Below are positions 15,464-23,013 of a stretch of 40,150 nucleotides of DNA, piece by piece. Source of the stretch: an uncultured Oscillospiraceae bacterium (GTDB lineage: Bacteria; Bacillota; Clostridia; Oscillospirales; Oscillospiraceae); assembly GCA_947626085.1 (NCBI GenBank), contig CANQQU010000012.1, positions 1-40,150 on the forward strand, given 5' to 3'. The position numbers were made by a program, and so were the translations under genes. Within the stretch, counting starts at the first letter, position 1. Each line of letters opens with the position of its first letter. The notes beneath the pieces were generated by a model, which searched no databases, was not told the DNA's origin, and saw only the letters and a list, made by a program, of their open reading frames with translations.

Positions 15464-18400
15464 TCAGTTCTTCTTCCGGCGTCTGGCGGCGCCAGGCAGG
15501 AGGCACACAGCCGCGCCGCCGGAGAGGACGCACAGCGCCAGCAGGGCCGGCAGTGGCGCGCTGTCACCGGTCTTGGGCACGTCGGAAGCCTCGCTTCCGG
15601 GCTTCGTGGTGGTGGGGGCAGTGGTCGCCTGCTGTCCCTGTCCCGAGCCGGGCAGATCCGGCAGGACTTGGGAGCGGCTCGCCACCTGGAAGGAGACGGT
15701 GGCCGCACCGTCCACATATTCGATCTCCAGCTCATAGCTGCCGGGCTCCAAGGTGTTCAGATAGTCGTCCGTCAGCACCAGCGCGCCGGTGGCCCGGTCA
15801 AAGGTGTAGTCCGTTCCTTCCTGGAGCGGGAACCCGTTGACCCGGACCATATTGTACCCGGCAAAATTGCCGGAGTCGGTGGCCATACGGAAGCCCATTC
15901 CGCCGGAGGAGGCATGCAGGTTCCAGGTCCCGCCACCGCTGAGGGTGTACTCAACTTCGCCGCACACGCATTTTCCATTTTCATAGGTGTGGGCGGTCTT
16001 GGGGATCTCCTCGGTCGTCTTGCGGCCGCACACGATGCAGGTCCGCTCCCGCTGGCCCACGGCGGTGCATCTCGGCTCCACCGTCACGGTCCCCTCGTTA
16101 AATTTGTGGGGCTCCTCCTGGAACCAGGCGCCGCAGTCCCCGCAGACCTTCCAGTGCTTTTCCGCGTCTTCGTACACCGTATGGGCGTTTTCATGGGCGC
16201 AGGCGGCTTTGCTTTCGTCCAGCCTCGCCAGGATCATGCCCTTCACGATCACCGCGCCGCAGTCCTGGCAGACCTGGTCGCCGGAGTAGCCCTCCGCTTC
16301 GGCGGTGGGATTCACATGGCCCACCAGCTTGGTGGCACCGTGACTTTTAGGATCCAGTTCGCCGTAGGGCGTTCCGCAAATTTCACATTCCGCCGGATGG
16401 GAGCAGGTGGCTTTCCCGCCCGTATGGGGCACCTCCGGCTCCGCGGCGGTGCAGCCGGAATTGGAGCAGACGTGCCAGTGACCGGCCTCGTTGCAAAAGA
16501 CCTTGTTGCTCCAATGATGTTCTTTTTCTCCCTCTTTCAGCACCTTCTGACACACGGCACAGACCTCAGGCGTGGTGCAAAGATAGTCGTTTTCCGCCGG
16601 GGTATGGGCTTCCGCCAGCAAATGGGCCTTGCAGCCCTCGTTCAGGCAGGACTGATAGTGCTGTTCCCCGTCCCACTCCCAGACGGAGGAGGGAACATGT
16701 TCCAATGCCGGCGCCGCGGTATAGCCGCAGACCTGGCAAATTTCCGCCGTGGTGCAGTCCCCGTCGTCCACGCAGTCGTGGCGGACTTCATCTTCCTTAT
16801 GTTCGCAGTCGGGGTTGGTGCAGACGTGCCAGTGGCCGTCTTTGTCATAAGCGTATTGGTCCCCGTACTGATGGCTGCTCTGTGCCGCCTCCAGCTCATA
16901 GCCGCACACGCCGCATTTCAGCGCCGTGGTGCAGTCGTGGTCGTCCGCATTCGGCGTATGGGGCACCTTGGTCGTCTCATACTTGCAAACCGCGCATTGC
17001 TCCCAGTGGTGCTGATCGTCCGACCGCCGCTCCAAGGTGTGCGCGATCTTATCCTTCACAAATCCGCAGACCGTACACTGATCCCAGCAGGCGGCGTCGT
17101 CATATACCTTCTGGAATTTGTGGCTGCAGGTCTCCGTCAACGTGGGGATCTCCTTCCCCTTTTCAACGATCGTATGGCAATCGGCGCACTGGCGGTCGCC
17201 GGTGTAGCCTTTTTCCGTAAAGGTCGCCGCTTTTTCATTCACCACCACAATGCGGGTATGCTTCGTCATATCCATCGACCCATATTGCTGGTGGCACACG
17301 GTGCAGGTCGCCGGCGTCTGGCAGGTGGCCTCGCCGCCGGTGTGATGGGCGTCAGGCCCGGTGAGCCGCTGGATACCGGTGCATCTGCTGTTCAGACACT
17401 TTTGATAATGCCCTTCCGCGTCGCCCAGGATTGCCGCGCCGTAGACATTGTGGCTGCCCGCCGCCGCCGTGATCACATCGCTGCAAACCTGGCAGTGGAT
17501 GCCCTTGGTACAGTCGTAGCTCACACCATAGGCGCTGTCCGGCGTGTGGGCCTCTCTGTCGGAGATTTGGTTGCATCCGTCGTTCTGGCAGGCCCTATAA
17601 TGAACCCCGCCGCTGGAAATGTAGGGCCCCCACTGGTGTTCCTCGGCGGCCTTCAGCACATAGCCGCAGCTGGCGCACTTCCACTCCGTGGCGCAATTCC
17701 CGTCATCCTTGGAGTGGGCGCTCTCGATGCCGACGCTGCAGCCGGGATGGGCGCATTTTTTCACATGGTAGGTTTCGTCCACATATTCATATAAATTCTT
17801 GCTATAGTCATGGGTTTTATATTGTGAGTCCACATACAGCCCGCAGATCGTGCAGGTGAAGGCCTTGGTGCAGTCGTAGTCCGCCGGGGGTGTATGTTCT
17901 TCTTTTTCAACTGTATAGGTGCAGCCATTGCGGGTGCATTTGGCCTCGTGCGTTTTCGGGTCTTTGCCGTTATCGCCGTAGCTCCACTTTAGATCGTGGT
18001 TTTCAAAAGCCTCCACTTTTTCGCCGCAGCGCTTGCAGGTCACCTCCTGGGTGCAGTCATGACTCGCCTCATAATCATGGCCCAGGGCCTTGGTGCCGAA
18101 GGTGGAGTCGTTGTACCGGATATCCTTGGGATTGATCTCTCCGCATATTTTACAGACATAGCCGGAGGCGGAGGCAGTCGTGCAGGTGGCGTTGTATTGC
18201 TCGCCCTTCCCCTGAAGGGACTGGCGGTAGCCGTAAGAATGCTGCACCGGAAGCGCCTTGGTGATCTTCGCTTGGCACCCCGGGTTCATGCACTGAGCTT
18301 CCTGTTTACCGGGAGTCGTGCAGTCCGGCTGCACGGTCGTCTTCCAGAAGCCGTACCGGTGCCCGGTGGCTGCCTTTGTCACGTTATAGCTTCCGGGCTT

Positions 18401-19312
18401 GATCGTATTGCACTTCTGGCAATACTGCCAGGTAGCCTCGTCATTCTCACAGTTCTGAGTAGACGATCCTGGCACCCACACATGCTCGGTGTTTTCCATA
18501 TTGACCACATCGCCCTGCTCATTTTTTCCGCAGAGCTTGCAAACCTTTTCCGTCTCGCCATTGCATTTGACAGCGACGTCCACATATTGATGCTTGGTAT
18601 CATCAACGGGGATCTCGGTTCTCCGCTCCCCAAAGGGCTGGTCGCAGCTGGGGCACATGTAATACGAAACGGTGTAGCCCGCCGTTGAACAAGTCGCGGG
18701 AACGGTGTAGTCGGACCGGCCACCCAGAACATGTCCGTGGGTGTAGGACACCTCTGTCGTCTCGCCGTTTTTGCCGTGGAGCGTCAGGGAGATACTCCCC
18801 AGTTCTCCACCCAGCAGGGCCTCGACCCTGGCGGCAACTTGATCAGGCAAAACGCCACTTTCGCTTTTACTATCGGTGAAGGTAGGCTTCACGGTGATAT
18901 CCACATTTTCTGTATTGGAAAATTCCAGCCCGGGGAGAGTACAGTACTGCCCCCAGGTGTTGGTCGAGCCTTTAATTTCCACCGAGGGCCCACCTTCCGC
19001 CGCCGGCACCGGCTCGTCCATCATTGGTCCGTCCATCATCGGCGCGGCCTGGTTCGGTTCCGCCGGTTCCGTAGAAGGCTCTGTGGCCGGCGCCGTCGTC
19101 TGTTCGGCCGCCTGGGTGGACTGAGTGTCCGTTGTTTCCTCGGGAAGCCCCGCCTGGGGCTCTCCGGGTTCCGTCCCGGCAGGAGCCGTCGCCTCCGAGA
19201 CGGGAGGCTGTTCCTGTTCGTCGTCCGCGTGAACTGCCGGCACCGCCAGGGGCAGCGCCAGAATTAGCGCCAGAAAAAGCGCAAGGATTCGATCGCGCCG
19301 GGTATGTCTCAT
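15464..19312 (-). CDS. Giant Cys/His-rich sortase-anchored surface protein
   Basis: A 1282-residue secreted protein. Order: signal peptide (1-29, AVHA/D), Thr/Glu/Pro-rich stalk (30-107), a beta-rich domain (about 108-200), then about 900 residues rich in Cys and His. Its core is a repeat of roughly 50-60 residues with the pattern H-[YW]-x2-C-x4-C, then H, then C-x5-C-x2-C, then H; at least seven copies are readable, some with CG after the last Cys. Two blocks of the GYTGD-x2-C-x2-C type are interspersed. An Ig-like X2 domain (about 1110-1210), a second stalk and a VPKTG sorting signal (1245-1249) with membrane segment and RRRKKN tail end it. The CxxC/His pattern suggests many zinc-ribbon-like modules. 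No enzyme domain seen; function unknown. ATG 19312 has GGAGG upstream. Monocistronic. Confidence 0.5.
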   Translation of the reverse strand: MRHTRRDRILALFLALILALPLAVPAVHADDEQEQPPVSEATAPAGTEPGEPQAGLPEETTDTQSTQAAEQTTAPATEPSTEPAEPNQAAPMMDGPMMDEPVPAAEGGPSVEIKGSTNTWGQYCTLPGLEFSNTENVDITVKPTFTDSKSESGVLPDQVAARVEALLGGELGSISLTLHGKNGETTEVSYTHGHVLGGRSDYTVPATCSTAGYTVSYYMCPSCDQPFGERRTEIPVDDTKHQYVDVAVKCNGETEKVCKLCGKNEQGDVVNMENTEHVWVPGSSTQNCENDEATWQYCQKCNTIKPGSYNVTKAATGHRYGFWKTTVQPDCTTPGKQEAQCMNPGCQAKITKALPVQHSYGYRQSLQGKGEQYNATCTTASASGYVCKICGEINPKDIRYNDSTFGTKALGHDYEASHDCTQEVTCKRCGEKVEAFENHDLKWSYGDNGKDPKTHEAKCTRNGCTYTVEKEEHTPPADYDCTKAFTCTICGLYVDSQYKTHDYSKNLYEYVDETYHVKKCAHPGCSVGIESAHSKDDGNCATEWKCASCGYVLKAAEEHQWGPYISSGGVHYRACQNDGCNQISDREAHTPDSAYGVSYDCTKGIHCQVCSDVITAAAGSHNVYGAAILGDAEGHYQKCLNSRCTGIQRLTGPDAHHTGGEATCQTPATCTVCHQQYGSMDMTKHTRIVVVNEKAATFTEKGYTGDRQCADCHTIVEKGKEIPTLTETCSHKFQKVYDDAACWDQCTVCGFVKDKIAHTLERRSDDQHHWEQCAVCKYETTKVPHTPNADDHDCTTALKCGVCGYELEAAQSSHQYGDQYAYDKDGHWHVCTNPDCEHKEDEVRHDCVDDGDCTTAEICQVCGYTAAPALEHVPSSVWEWDGEQHYQSCLNEGCKAHLLAEAHTPAENDYLCTTPEVCAVCQKVLKEGEKEHHWSNKVFCNEAGHWHVCSNSGCTAAEPEVPHTGGKATCSHPAECEICGTPYGELDPKSHGATKLVGHVNPTAEAEGYSGDQVCQDCGAVIVKGMILARLDESKAACAHENAHTVYEDAEKHWKVCGDCGAWFQEEPHKFNEGTVTVEPRCTAVGQRERTCIVCGRKTTEEIPKTAHTYENGKCVCGEVEYTLSGGGTWNLHASSGGMGFRMATDSGNFAGYNMVRVNGFPLQEGTDYTFDRATGALVLTDDYLNTLEPGSYELEIEYVDGAATVSFQVASRSQVLPDLPGSGQGQQATTAPTTTKPGSEASDVPKTGDSAPLPALLALCVLSGGAAVCLLPGAARRRKKN

Positions 19313-19332
19313 AACTTCCTCCGTTCACTTGC

Positions 19333-19372
19333 CGCGGGGAGACCCCGCGATTGTCCTAAGGGCCAATGGCCC
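19333..19372 (-). promoter_or_regulatory. Two tandem hairpins in the surface-protein leader
   Basis: CGCGGGG-aga-CCCCGCG (19333-19349) and GGGCC-aat-GGCCC (19360-19372) lie between the predicted transcription start (about 19381) and the ribosome site. Neither is followed by a T run, so they are not terminators; they could affect mRNA stability or translation. Confidence 0.5.
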
Positions 19373-19387
19373 AACTTACTAAATACA

Positions 19388-19417
19388 ATTATATTACATT
19401 ACCCCCCCCGCTGTCAA
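19388..19417 (-). promoter_or_regulatory. Surface-protein promoter with a G8 tract in its spacer
   Basis: On the minus strand, consensus TTGACA (19412-19417), an 18-bp spacer and consensus TATAAT (19388-19393). The spacer contains an uninterrupted run of eight G (19402-19409). Loss of one G would give the optimal 17-bp spacing, so slipped-strand changes would be expected to alter promoter strength. The stretch 19418-19562 upstream holds no recognisable gene. Confidence 0.5.
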
Positions 19418-19562
19418 GAGGCACTTATTGTATAAAATTGCATCAAAGCCCAAATCTTTTGCCGCCGTATCTGATTTTCACAAAAAAAGCCGGAATTTTG
19501 CTTGTAGGGCCGTATCATTTGCCGAGGTTTTGTAAATAATTCCTTATCCCCCAAAATCAGGC

Positions 19563-19590
19563 TTGATTTTCCCGGGAAAATCTGTATAAT
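19563..19590 (+). promoter_or_regulatory. Promoter with an 18-bp palindromic operator
   Basis: TTGATT (19563-19568), 16 bp, TATAAT (19585-19590). GATTTTCCCGGGAAAATC (19565-19582), a perfect 18-bp palindrome, fills the spacer and overlaps the -35, as expected for a repressor site. Confidence 0.5.
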
Positions 19591-19621
19591 AGGCAAAGAC
19601 TCGGAAAAGGAGGTCAATCCT

Positions 19622-19852
19622 ATGAAAAAAACCATCTGCAAGCGGGAGTATGACACCGAATCCGCCACCCTGATCGAAAAACATACCCAGGGTTACTTCG
19701 GCGACCCTGCCGGTTATGAGGAGTCTCTCTACCAGACCCCTGGCGGTCTCTACTTCCTCTACCTCCGGGGCGGTCCCGCCTCCCCCTATCCTGTGGAGGA
19801 TATCCAGCGCCTGGCAAAAGCGAAGGTCGGCGCCTGGCTGGAGCAGCCCTGA
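19622..19852 (+). CDS. Small conserved-type protein of unknown function (76 residues)
   Basis: A 76-residue soluble protein with no signal peptide or membrane segment. It has the pattern KREYDTESATLI near the N-terminus, followed by EESLYQTPGGLYFLYLRGG. I recall this layout (KxYDTETA ... ExLYxTKxGxYFL) from many small proteins of Clostridia, often near mobile or accessory genes, but no function is established that I know of. The start is secure: AAGGAGGT lies seven to nine bases upstream. It has its own promoter with a palindromic operator and its own terminator, so it is a separate transcription unit between the surface protein and the metal importer. Confidence 0.5.
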   Translation: MKKTICKREYDTESATLIEKHTQGYFGDPAGYEESLYQTPGGLYFLYLRGGPASPYPVEDIQRLAKAKVGAWLEQP

Positions 19853-19856
19853 ATGG

Positions 19857-19882
19857 TCCCCCCATTTTTGGGGGGATTTTTT
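19857..19882 (+). terminator. Terminator after the 76-residue protein gene
   Basis: TCCCCCC (19857-19863) pairs with GGGGGGA (19870-19876), followed by T6 (19877-19882). Confidence 0.5.
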
Positions 19883-19889
19883 CTGCCAC

Positions 19890-19917
19890 TTGACACTTAT
19901 GGTATATTGAATATAGA
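19890..19917 (+). promoter_or_regulatory. Promoter of the metal ABC importer with an overlapping dyad
   Basis: TTGACA (19890-19895), 16 bp, TATAGA (19912-19917). A perfect dyad TATATT-g-AATATA (19903-19915) overlaps the spacer and -10, a typical position for a repressor. It does not look like the classical Firmicute Zur or MntR boxes I know. Confidence 0.5.
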
Positions 19918-19942
19918 AATCTCTAGTATTTGGGGGATTCTC

Positions 19943-20773
19943 ATGAAAAAAATCGCCCTAATATTGATTCTTGCCATGCTTTTGTCCGGCTGCCAGGCGG
20001 TTCCGGCGGCCCAGGTGGCCGCCACCACCCTGCCGGTATATGCGTTTACATCCCGGCTGTGCCAAGGTGCCGGTATCACCGTGACCCGGCTGGTCACGGA
20101 GCCGGTTTCCTGCCTGCACGACTATTCCCTGGGCGTTGCCCAACTGCGGACCCTGGAACAGGCGGAGCTGGTGGTGATCTCCGGGGTGGGACTGGAGGAT
20201 TTTCTGCCCCTGGAGGCGGCGGATAAAGTGCTGGACGCCTCTCAGGGTATCGAGCTTCTGCTAGGCCCGGATGGGGAACCGGACCCTCATATCTGGCTCT
20301 CCCCTGCCTGCGCCCGGCAGATGGCCCAAAATATCTGCGACGGCCTGTGCGCCCGGTATCCCGCCTGGGAGTCTGTCTTCCGGGACAATCTGGCCTCCCT
20401 GCTCTCCGATTTGACCGCTCTGGAGGACTATGGCCGGGAGGCCCTGGCGCCGCTGGCGCAAAAAGGACTCCTTCCCTTCCACGACGGCTTTTCCTATTTT
20501 GCCCGGGACTTTGGCCTGAACGTGCTGGCCTCCATCGAGGAGGAATCCGGCAGAGAGGCTCCTGCCGCCCTGCTGATCCAGCTGTCCGGCATTGTGGAGG
20601 CGGAAAACCTCCCCGCGATCTTCGTGGAAGTGAACGGCAGCACCGCGGCGGCGGGGATCATTTCCCGGGAAACGGGCGTACCTATTTTTTCCCTGGACAT
20701 GGCCATGGCCGGGGACAGCTACTTTGACGCCCTATACCGCAATATCGACACCATTCGGGAGGCATACACATGA
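19943..20773 (+). CDS. Metal ABC transporter substrate-binding lipoprotein (ZnuA/AdcA-like)
   Basis: A 276-residue cluster A-I (TroA-like) binding protein capturing Zn2+ or Mn2+ outside the cell. It has a lipoprotein signal with lipobox LLSGC (Cys17). The three metal-ligand His of the family are His59 (CLHDYS), His116 (DPHIWLSP) and His180 (PFHDGF); the fourth ligand should be an acidic residue near 255 (SLDMAM). No His-rich loop, which many zinc-specific members carry. ATG 19943 follows GGGGGATT. The gene ends in an ATGA overlap with the ATPase gene. Zinc is favoured by the three-His pattern, but manganese cannot be excluded. Confidence 0.5.
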   Translation: MKKIALILILAMLLSGCQAVPAAQVAATTLPVYAFTSRLCQGAGITVTRLVTEPVSCLHDYSLGVAQLRTLEQAELVVISGVGLEDFLPLEAADKVLDASQGIELLLGPDGEPDPHIWLSPACARQMAQNICDGLCARYPAWESVFRDNLASLLSDLTALEDYGREALAPLAQKGLLPFHDGFSYFARDFGLNVLASIEEESGREAPAALLIQLSGIVEAENLPAIFVEVNGSTAAAGIISRETGVPIFSLDMAMAGDSYFDALYRNIDTIREAYT

Positions 20774-21525
20774 TCACCGGACCCCACCACGGCAGCTGCG
20801 GCGATTCCTGCTGCCTGAAGCTGCAAAACGTCAGCGTGACCATCGGCACGGACCGTATCTTGGAAGACGTGAATCTCCATGTCCACTGCGGCCAGCTGCT
20901 GGCCCTGATCGGTCCCAACGGGGCGGGCAAAAGCACCGTCCTCAAAGCCATTCTGGGCCAGCGGGCATATTCCGGGGCCATTCAGTTCTCCGTCCCCGGC
21001 CAGCGGCACCGCCATCCGCCCCGGATCGGCTATGTGCCCCAGAGCCCGGCCTTTGATCCGGGGGACCCGGTCAGCGTGGAGGACCTGTTTGCCTGCTGCA
21101 TGAGCCGCCGGCCCGCCTTTCTGGGCCTTTCCCGGGAAATGCGGGAGACCGTGGAGCGGAGCCTGGCCCGGGTCCACGGGGAGGAGCTGGTGAAAAAACG
21201 GGTGGGGTCCCTCTCCGGCGGGGAGCTGCAGCGGGTGCTGCTGGCTCTGGCGCTGGAGCCGGTGCCCAACATCCTGATCCTGGACGAGCCGTTGTCCGGC
21301 GTGGACGTGGAGGGCATGGCCACCCTGATGGATATGCTGGACGAGCTGCGGCGGACCTATGACCTGTCTATTTTGATGACCACCCACGACTTTTCCCTCC
21401 TGCCCCGGTATGCCGACCAGGTGGTGCTGATCGACCGCCGGGTGCTGTGCCAAGGGACGGCGGAGGAGGTCTTGAGCAGCCCGGAATTTGCCCGGGTGTT
21501 CCACCGGAAGGAGGTGGCGGAATGA
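20770..21525 (+). CDS. Metal ABC transporter ATP-binding protein
   Basis: A 251-residue ATPase energising the importer: Walker A GPNGAGKST (48-56), Q loop near QSPAF, signature LSGGELQRV, Walker B ILILDEP and switch His in THD. The N-terminus before the usual LKLQNVSV strand is extended and carries His6, His7, Cys10, Cys14 and Cys15 within ten residues. ATG 20770 overlaps the stop of the binding-protein gene and the end overlaps the permease start, both as ATGA, giving translational coupling. Confidence 0.5.
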   Translation: MITGPHHGSCGDSCCLKLQNVSVTIGTDRILEDVNLHVHCGQLLALIGPNGAGKSTVLKAILGQRAYSGAIQFSVPGQRHRHPPRIGYVPQSPAFDPGDPVSVEDLFACCMSRRPAFLGLSREMRETVERSLARVHGEELVKKRVGSLSGGELQRVLLALALEPVPNILILDEPLSGVDVEGMATLMDMLDELRRTYDLSILMTTHDFSLLPRYADQVVLIDRRVLCQGTAEEVLSSPEFARVFHRKEVAE

Positions 21526-22238
21526 GTCTCTGGTATGCCCTGCTGGACGCCCAGCCCTGGGAGATGCTCCACTGGGACTTCATGAAAAACGCCTTTCTGG
21601 CGGTGCTGCTCATGGCGCCCCTGTTCGGCCTGACCTCCACCATGATCGTCACCGGTCGGATGAGCTTTTTCTCCGACGCCCTGGGCCACGCCGCCTTTAC
21701 CGGCATCGCCATCGGGGCCATCTGCGGCCTGGCAAGTCCCACCTGGGCGGCGGTACTCTTCGCCCTGGGGTTTGCGTTGCTGTTTTCCTTTGTGCGAAGC
21801 CGGAGCCATCAGACCGCCGACACCCTCATCGGCGTGTTTTCCAGCACCGCCGTGGCCTTGGGCATTTTCATCGCCACCGCCGGCGGCGGGAGCTTTACCA
21901 AGTACAATAAGTATCTAATCGGAGACATTCTCTCCGTCACCCCCGGCGAGATCGGGATGCTGGCGCTGGTGCTGCTGGCGGTGGTGGTGACCCTGGCCAT
22001 CTCCTGGGTGGGATTGCTGATCCTCAATTCTCTACTGGTGCTGCCTGCCGCCGCGGCTAGGAACGTATCCCGGAATCTCAAGCAGTACCACAGCTTTTCC
22101 GTTCTCTTTGCCCTTGCGGCGGGGATCGGAGGGCTGACGGCGTCCTATTACTTAGGCGCTTCGGCGGGGGCCTCCATATCGCTGACCCTGGCCGTCATTT
22201 TCGCCGTGAGCCTGTGTTTTCGGAAAGCGAGGGCATGA
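21522..22238 (+). CDS. Metal ABC transporter permease (ZnuB-like)
   Basis: A 238-residue integral membrane permease of the ABC-3 family with about seven hydrophobic segments. The family block FFSDALGHAAFTGIAIG (about 50-66) that contacts the ATPase is clear, and NSLLVLPAAAARNVSRN (about 170-186) corresponds to the conserved LL-x-PAA-x-A region. ATG 21522 is chosen because it overlaps the ATPase stop and has GGAGG upstream. It overlaps trmO by 4 nt at the end. Confidence 0.5.
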   Translation: MSLWYALLDAQPWEMLHWDFMKNAFLAVLLMAPLFGLTSTMIVTGRMSFFSDALGHAAFTGIAIGAICGLASPTWAAVLFALGFALLFSFVRSRSHQTADTLIGVFSSTAVALGIFIATAGGGSFTKYNKYLIGDILSVTPGEIGMLALVLLAVVVTLAISWVGLLILNSLLVLPAAAARNVSRNLKQYHSFSVLFALAAGIGGLTASYYLGASAGASISLTLAVIFAVSLCFRKARA

Positions 22239-22915
22239 TGGAACTGCAAGTGATCGCCCATATGCGCTGCGACTTTTCCGCGAAATTCGGCATTCCCCGG
22301 CAGAGCGGGCTGGTGGAGGAGGCGGAGGGACTGGTGGTCTTCACCCCCGAATACCGCAACCCCGACGCCCTGCGGGGCATCGAGGGGTACTCCCATCTGT
22401 GGCTCATCTGGCAGTTTTCCCAGGCGGTCCGGCCCGGCTGGTCTCCCACGGTGCGGCCGCCCCGGCTGGGTGGCAACACGAGAATGGGGGTCTTCGCCAC
22501 CAGGTCCCCCTTCCGGCCCAATTTTTTGGGCCTGTCCAGCGTCCGGCTGCTGGGGGTGGAGAAGCGCCCGGAATTTGGAACAGTCCTCCGGGTCGCGGGA
22601 GCCGATCTCATGGACGGAACCCCCATTTTTGATGTCAAGCCCTACCTTCCCTATACCGACAGCCACCCCGACGCCGTGGGGGGCTTCACCGATCAGGCGG
22701 CGGGGTATTTACTCCAGGTGGATTTTCCCCCCGCCCTCCTGGAAAAGGTCCCGGAAGAGAAACGCGCGGCGCTGCGCGCGCTTTTGTCCCACGACCCAAG
22801 ACCAGCCTATCAGGACGCGCCGGAGCGGGTCTACGGTCTGGAATATGCCGGGCAAAACGTGCGCTTCACCGTGCGGGACGGAACGCTCACGGTGCTGTCC
22901 GTGGAGGCGGTATAA
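22235..22915 (+). CDS. trmO: tRNA (t6A37) N6-methyltransferase, TrmO/TsaA family
   Basis: TrmO methylates N6-threonylcarbamoyladenosine at position 37 of threonine tRNA using SAM. The 226-residue protein shows the single-sheeted beta-barrel family signature: a start with VIAHMRCDFSAKFGIPRQSG, IEGYSHLWLIWQF (about 49-61), MGVFATRSPFRPNFLGLSSV (about 84-103) and the DGTPIFDVKPYLPY block. The reading frame starts as ATGATG overlapping the permease stop, so it is translated in coupling with the metal importer. A few TsaA-family proteins are annotated as metal-related, but the tRNA role fits this sequence best. Confidence 0.5.
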   Translation: MMELQVIAHMRCDFSAKFGIPRQSGLVEEAEGLVVFTPEYRNPDALRGIEGYSHLWLIWQFSQAVRPGWSPTVRPPRLGGNTRMGVFATRSPFRPNFLGLSSVRLLGVEKRPEFGTVLRVAGADLMDGTPIFDVKPYLPYTDSHPDAVGGFTDQAAGYLLQVDFPPALLEKVPEEKRAALRALLSHDPRPAYQDAPERVYGLEYAGQNVRFTVRDGTLTVLSVEAV

Positions 22916-22960
22916 ATGGAGCTGCGGCCTTATCGCTCCGCCGACCAGCTCCGGCCCTGA
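22916..22960 (+). pseudogene. 14-codon reading frame, possible remnant of a GNAT gene start
   Basis: Directly after the trmO stop, GGAGG with 8-nt spacing precedes ATG and a 14-residue frame, MELRPYRSADQLRP, ending in TGA. This resembles the first strand of many GNAT acetyltransferases (MxLRPYxxxD), after which the rest is missing. It may be a truncated gene start or a short translated peptide; its shortness makes either reading uncertain. Confidence 0.5.
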
Positions 22961-22982
22961 AATTCAATGGAAAAGTGTAAAA

Positions 22983-23013
22983 CCGGCGCGGGAGATCCCG
23001 CGCCGGAATTTTA
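22983..23013 (+). terminator. Terminator between trmO and the purine operon end
   Basis: Perfect 10-bp stem CCGGCGCGGG (22983-22992) with CCCGCGCCGG (22997-23006), loop agat, then AATTTTA. It overlaps the stop of the minus-strand kinase-like gene and may terminate both operons. Confidence 0.5.

Noticed and set aside
15425-17794. A 789-codon open frame on the plus strand opposite the Cys-rich surface gene
   Set aside because: It mirrors the codon bias of the minus-strand gene, has no ribosome site or domain, and the minus strand encodes a coherent signal peptide, repeats and sorting signal.
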